Shown here: one piece after another, positions 6,029 to 8,085 of the stretch
How the letters are laid out: each line of letters begins with the position of its first letter
Numbering within the stretch: the first letter of the stretch is position 1
Assembly (NCBI GenBank): GCA_023411775.1
Contig: JAEYOL010000081.1
Location: 1-8,085, forward strand
Source: Bacteroidota bacterium
GTDB lineage: Bacteria; Bacteroidota; Bacteroidia; Chitinophagales; Chitinophagaceae
Length of the DNA stretch: 8,085 nt
Reading direction: 5' to 3'
The notes under the pieces: model-generated
Databases searched by the model: none
Told to the model about the DNA's origin: nothing
The model's input: only the letters and a program-made list of their open reading frames with translations
Position numbers and translations under genes: made by a program

Positions 6029-8085
6029 ATGAAAATTATTTGCCGAGTAGCACTTGTGATACTTTTCGTGGGATTTCTTACTATTTCTGGGTTTTCCCAA
6101 AATTCTAACTCATCCAAATTGAATAGAGTTGTGTGGTCAAATGTTAGCAAATTCAATATTGAAAGCAATAAAGCTTTTATGCAAGTTTTAAAATTGAATT
6201 ACTACAACGATTTATTTGAGAGGGATAAGTCTATGACCAAAGGAAAGGCAGTACGCAAAACTAATCAATATGAAAGTCAAGTGCTTTCAAATATAGGTAT
6301 TCCTAGCTCAATAAGTACTAGTTCAGAATTTCATAATTATCAACTTGACTTGGCTTCGCAATTACCCTCTAGGAGTAAATCTGAATTAGCATTATCATTA
6401 GTTGCACTTGCTAAACGTACTTATGATTATGTGACAACACAAAATATGGATTACGACCCTTGGGTTGAATATAGTTATGTTCGGCTAGGTTCGTTTTTGG
6501 GAAGAGAGATTTTTACCGAAACCAATCGGATGCTCGATCACTTTGGAGAAGGGTCTGATTATGCAAATGGTTTAGACGAACTATTCGGGAAAGCATTCGG
6601 AGCATACACTTATCAAACAGCGAAGCAAATTCTGGATGCAAATCCCAATTTTACAAATCATTTGAACTTAGAAAAATTGCTTGATGACGTTAACAGTCAG
6701 AAAGAATTGCTAGATATTCAAAATAAAATTTTGGAAAAATTCGGCGAACAACTCGCTTCATTGGAGCATGTCCAACGTGAAAACAACAAAATTCTCGAAG
6801 AAGTAAGAAATAGGAATGCCGAAAGGGAAAAACTTGAGAGAAAACGAGAGGAACTGAGTTTAATAATACAGACTGCCCAGACAGGTATCAATTTTTTCTC
6901 ACAACTCATTGAACTAACTGGTAATAAAGACTTGTCCCATAAGCTATATCAAACTGGTGCTTCTGTCGTTCAAATAGCTGAATCAATTAATAACTTTGAA
7001 AACGTTACTAGTAAATTGGAAGGCTTTAAGCACACCGCAGGTACCATTTCCTTAGCAGCTAATATTTTTTCTGCTGCGTTTAATATTTTTCAACTCTTTG
7101 CATCAAGAGACGAACAGATTAATCAAATTATAATTAGCAAACTTGATGGAATTTCGAAGCAAATCGATACGCTGTATTTTCACATGCATGAACGGTTTGA
7201 TGGCATTGATAAGAGGTTTGAGATATTGTTTGAGAATTTAGGTGAAAATTTCAAATTCTTACATAAAGAATTATACATTGCGAATGTAAAGCTGGATGAT
7301 CTACAATCTTCCTTCTTTGAGACACTTCAACAGATACTATATAGTGAAAGTACTATTCTTGAACGGCAGAAGAATACTGCAACTTCGCAACTTCGGGATT
7401 ACATAAATGAGGTACAAGAAAATGACCCTTTTCTTTATCCTCTTGAGTACAACAATTCGGGGCTTAGTTATCTTAGGTTTGCAAATTACTTTCATCTATG
7501 GGCGACCAAAGAGTCCATAAGAAACGCAGAGTTAGAAACATCAGGAATTTCACTTAATGATAACAGCATTGCCAAATGGTTAAGCCAAAGACACAACCAA
7601 TTTTCTGCACTCAACTTTATAAACAGGGTATCAAAGGAGAAGCTTAATGCTGGGCAATTGTCTTCTACTATAATTCCAAATACACTTGATTGGTTGATGG
7701 GTGCAAATGCTTATTTATTATTAATTGATAAGTATCCAAACTTTTTCAAACGGTCAAAAATCAAACAAATAGATGAAATCATTTCAACAGGAGAACTAAT
7801 TCTTAATGCTCAACAATCAATATTATTCGGATCTGATTCATCAAAAGGAAAACAAAACCAATTATTAGATTCCTGCCTTTCGAACTACAAAAAACTAAAT
7901 TATGAACTAATTGATCTTATTTACAACAAGAAAAAGGAAATTGAATTTCTTGAATTGGATAGTCTGCAATTATTTAAAAGACAAAATCAAGACTTGCAAT
8001 TTAATGGAACCATCAAGTTCGTTAATAAAAAAAATCAGGAGTATCCATTTTCAAATCCTACAGTAGCACCATTGATACCTAAAGT
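6029..8085 (+). CDS. Large exported helical coiled-coil protein, unknown function; runs off the right edge
   Basis: An uninterrupted frame from ATG 6029 reaches the window edge with 685 codons, so the C-terminus is missing. Residues 1-24 are a clear signal peptide (MKIICR, hydrophobic core VALVILFVGFLTIS, probable cleavage after GFSQ). From about 30 to 210 the protein looks helical and charged. Residues 215-285 form a probable coiled coil rich in Glu, Lys, Asn and Arg. Two hydrophobic stretches follow, LSLIIQTAQTGINFFSQLIEL (276-296) and GTISLAANIFSAAFNIFQLF (338-357). A second probable coiled coil (360-450) contains HERFDGIDKRFEIL. The part to about 650 is again helical, then the sequence looks strand-like. 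Coil, hydrophobic core, coil is an arrangement also found in membrane-inserting alpha-helical proteins, but no family match can be claimed. No enzyme motif is visible. Base composition is AT-rich (line 7801-7860 has 18 G/C in 60). The gene follows the hairpin element and may belong to a neighbouring cassette. Confidence 0.88.
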   Translation, partial: MKIICRVALVILFVGFLTISGFSQNSNSSKLNRVVWSNVSKFNIESNKAFMQVLKLNYYNDLFERDKSMTKGKAVRKTNQYESQVLSNIGIPSSISTSSEFHNYQLDLASQLPSRSKSELALSLVALAKRTYDYVTTQNMDYDPWVEYSYVRLGSFLGREIFTETNRMLDHFGEGSDYANGLDELFGKAFGAYTYQTAKQILDANPNFTNHLNLEKLLDDVNSQKELLDIQNKILEKFGEQLASLEHVQRENNKILEEVRNRNAEREKLERKREELSLIIQTAQTGINFFSQLIELTGNKDLSHKLYQTGASVVQIAESINNFENVTSKLEGFKHTAGTISLAANIFSAAFNIFQLFASRDEQINQIIISKLDGISKQIDTLYFHMHERFDGIDKRFEILFENLGENFKFLHKELYIANVKLDDLQSSFFETLQQILYSESTILERQKNTATSQLRDYINEVQENDPFLYPLEYNNSGLSYLRFANYFHLWATKESIRNAELETSGISLNDNSIAKWLSQRHNQFSALNFINRVSKEKLNAGQLSSTIIPNTLDWLMGANAYLLLIDKYPNFFKRSKIKQIDEIISTGELILNAQQSILFGSDSSKGKQNQLLDSCLSNYKKLNYELIDLIYNKKKEIEFLELDSLQLFKRQNQDLQFNGTIKFVNKKNQEYPFSNPTVAPLIPK

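Noticed and set aside
6718..6909. 63-codon minus-strand frame
   Set aside because: It is antisense to the coiled-coil part of the large exported protein, whose frame is uninterrupted for 685 codons with a clear signal peptide.

Overview
The window looks like a chromosomal segment of a Bacteroidota bacterium, probably of the Chitinophaga/Niastella kind. Three things point there. A surface protein carries the 'ENKGQWD' N-terminal domain that Bacteroidota place before beta-propeller (SBBP) repeats and type IX secretion tails. The promoter-like boxes fit the Bacteroidota -7 consensus TAnnTTTG. The signal peptides end in the typical '...SQ' style. The genus is inference; the phylum is fairly secure.

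Left half (1 to about 4756), GC-rich core-like DNA. On the minus strand lie the 5' part of a large secreted surface protein (1-920, its C-terminal part beyond the left edge) and a complete recG DNA helicase (1061 to about 3172), whose start appears to need a non-ATG/GTG/TTG codon. A non-coding interval of about 465 bp separates recG from a divergent plus-strand gene for a WecA/TagO-type polyprenyl-phosphate sugar-1-phosphate transferase (3638-4756), the first membrane step of surface glycan synthesis. This interval holds a bulged hairpin, a striking 124-bp nested inverted repeat built from four copies of one 14-bp motif, and a perfect TAnnTTTG box facing each gene.

Right half (about 4757-8085), clearly more AT-rich and accessory in character. 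A compact unit bounded by a perfect 11-bp inverted pair (TGTTAGCGGCA at 4891-4901 and TGCCGCTAACA at 5728-5738) holds two unrecognised small membrane-protein genes (4931-5389 and 5436-5696). The right boundary continues into a large imperfect hairpin (about 5728-5915) with a 12-bp palindrome inside it. The layout resembles a gene cassette with an attC-like recombination site, but no integrase is in view and the core does not match the classical attC consensus exactly. After a 332-bp gap, a long open frame (6029 to beyond the right edge, at least 685 codons) encodes an exported, mostly helical, coiled-coil protein with a central hydrophobic segment, of unknown function.

The core genes do not form one operon: recG and the transferase are divergent, and the surface-protein gene follows recG after 140 bp with no obvious terminator. 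The most promising unknowns are the possible cassette system with its two membrane proteins, the large exported coiled-coil protein next to it, and the nested repeat upstream of recG and the transferase. No rRNA, tRNA, CRISPR array or transposase was seen.
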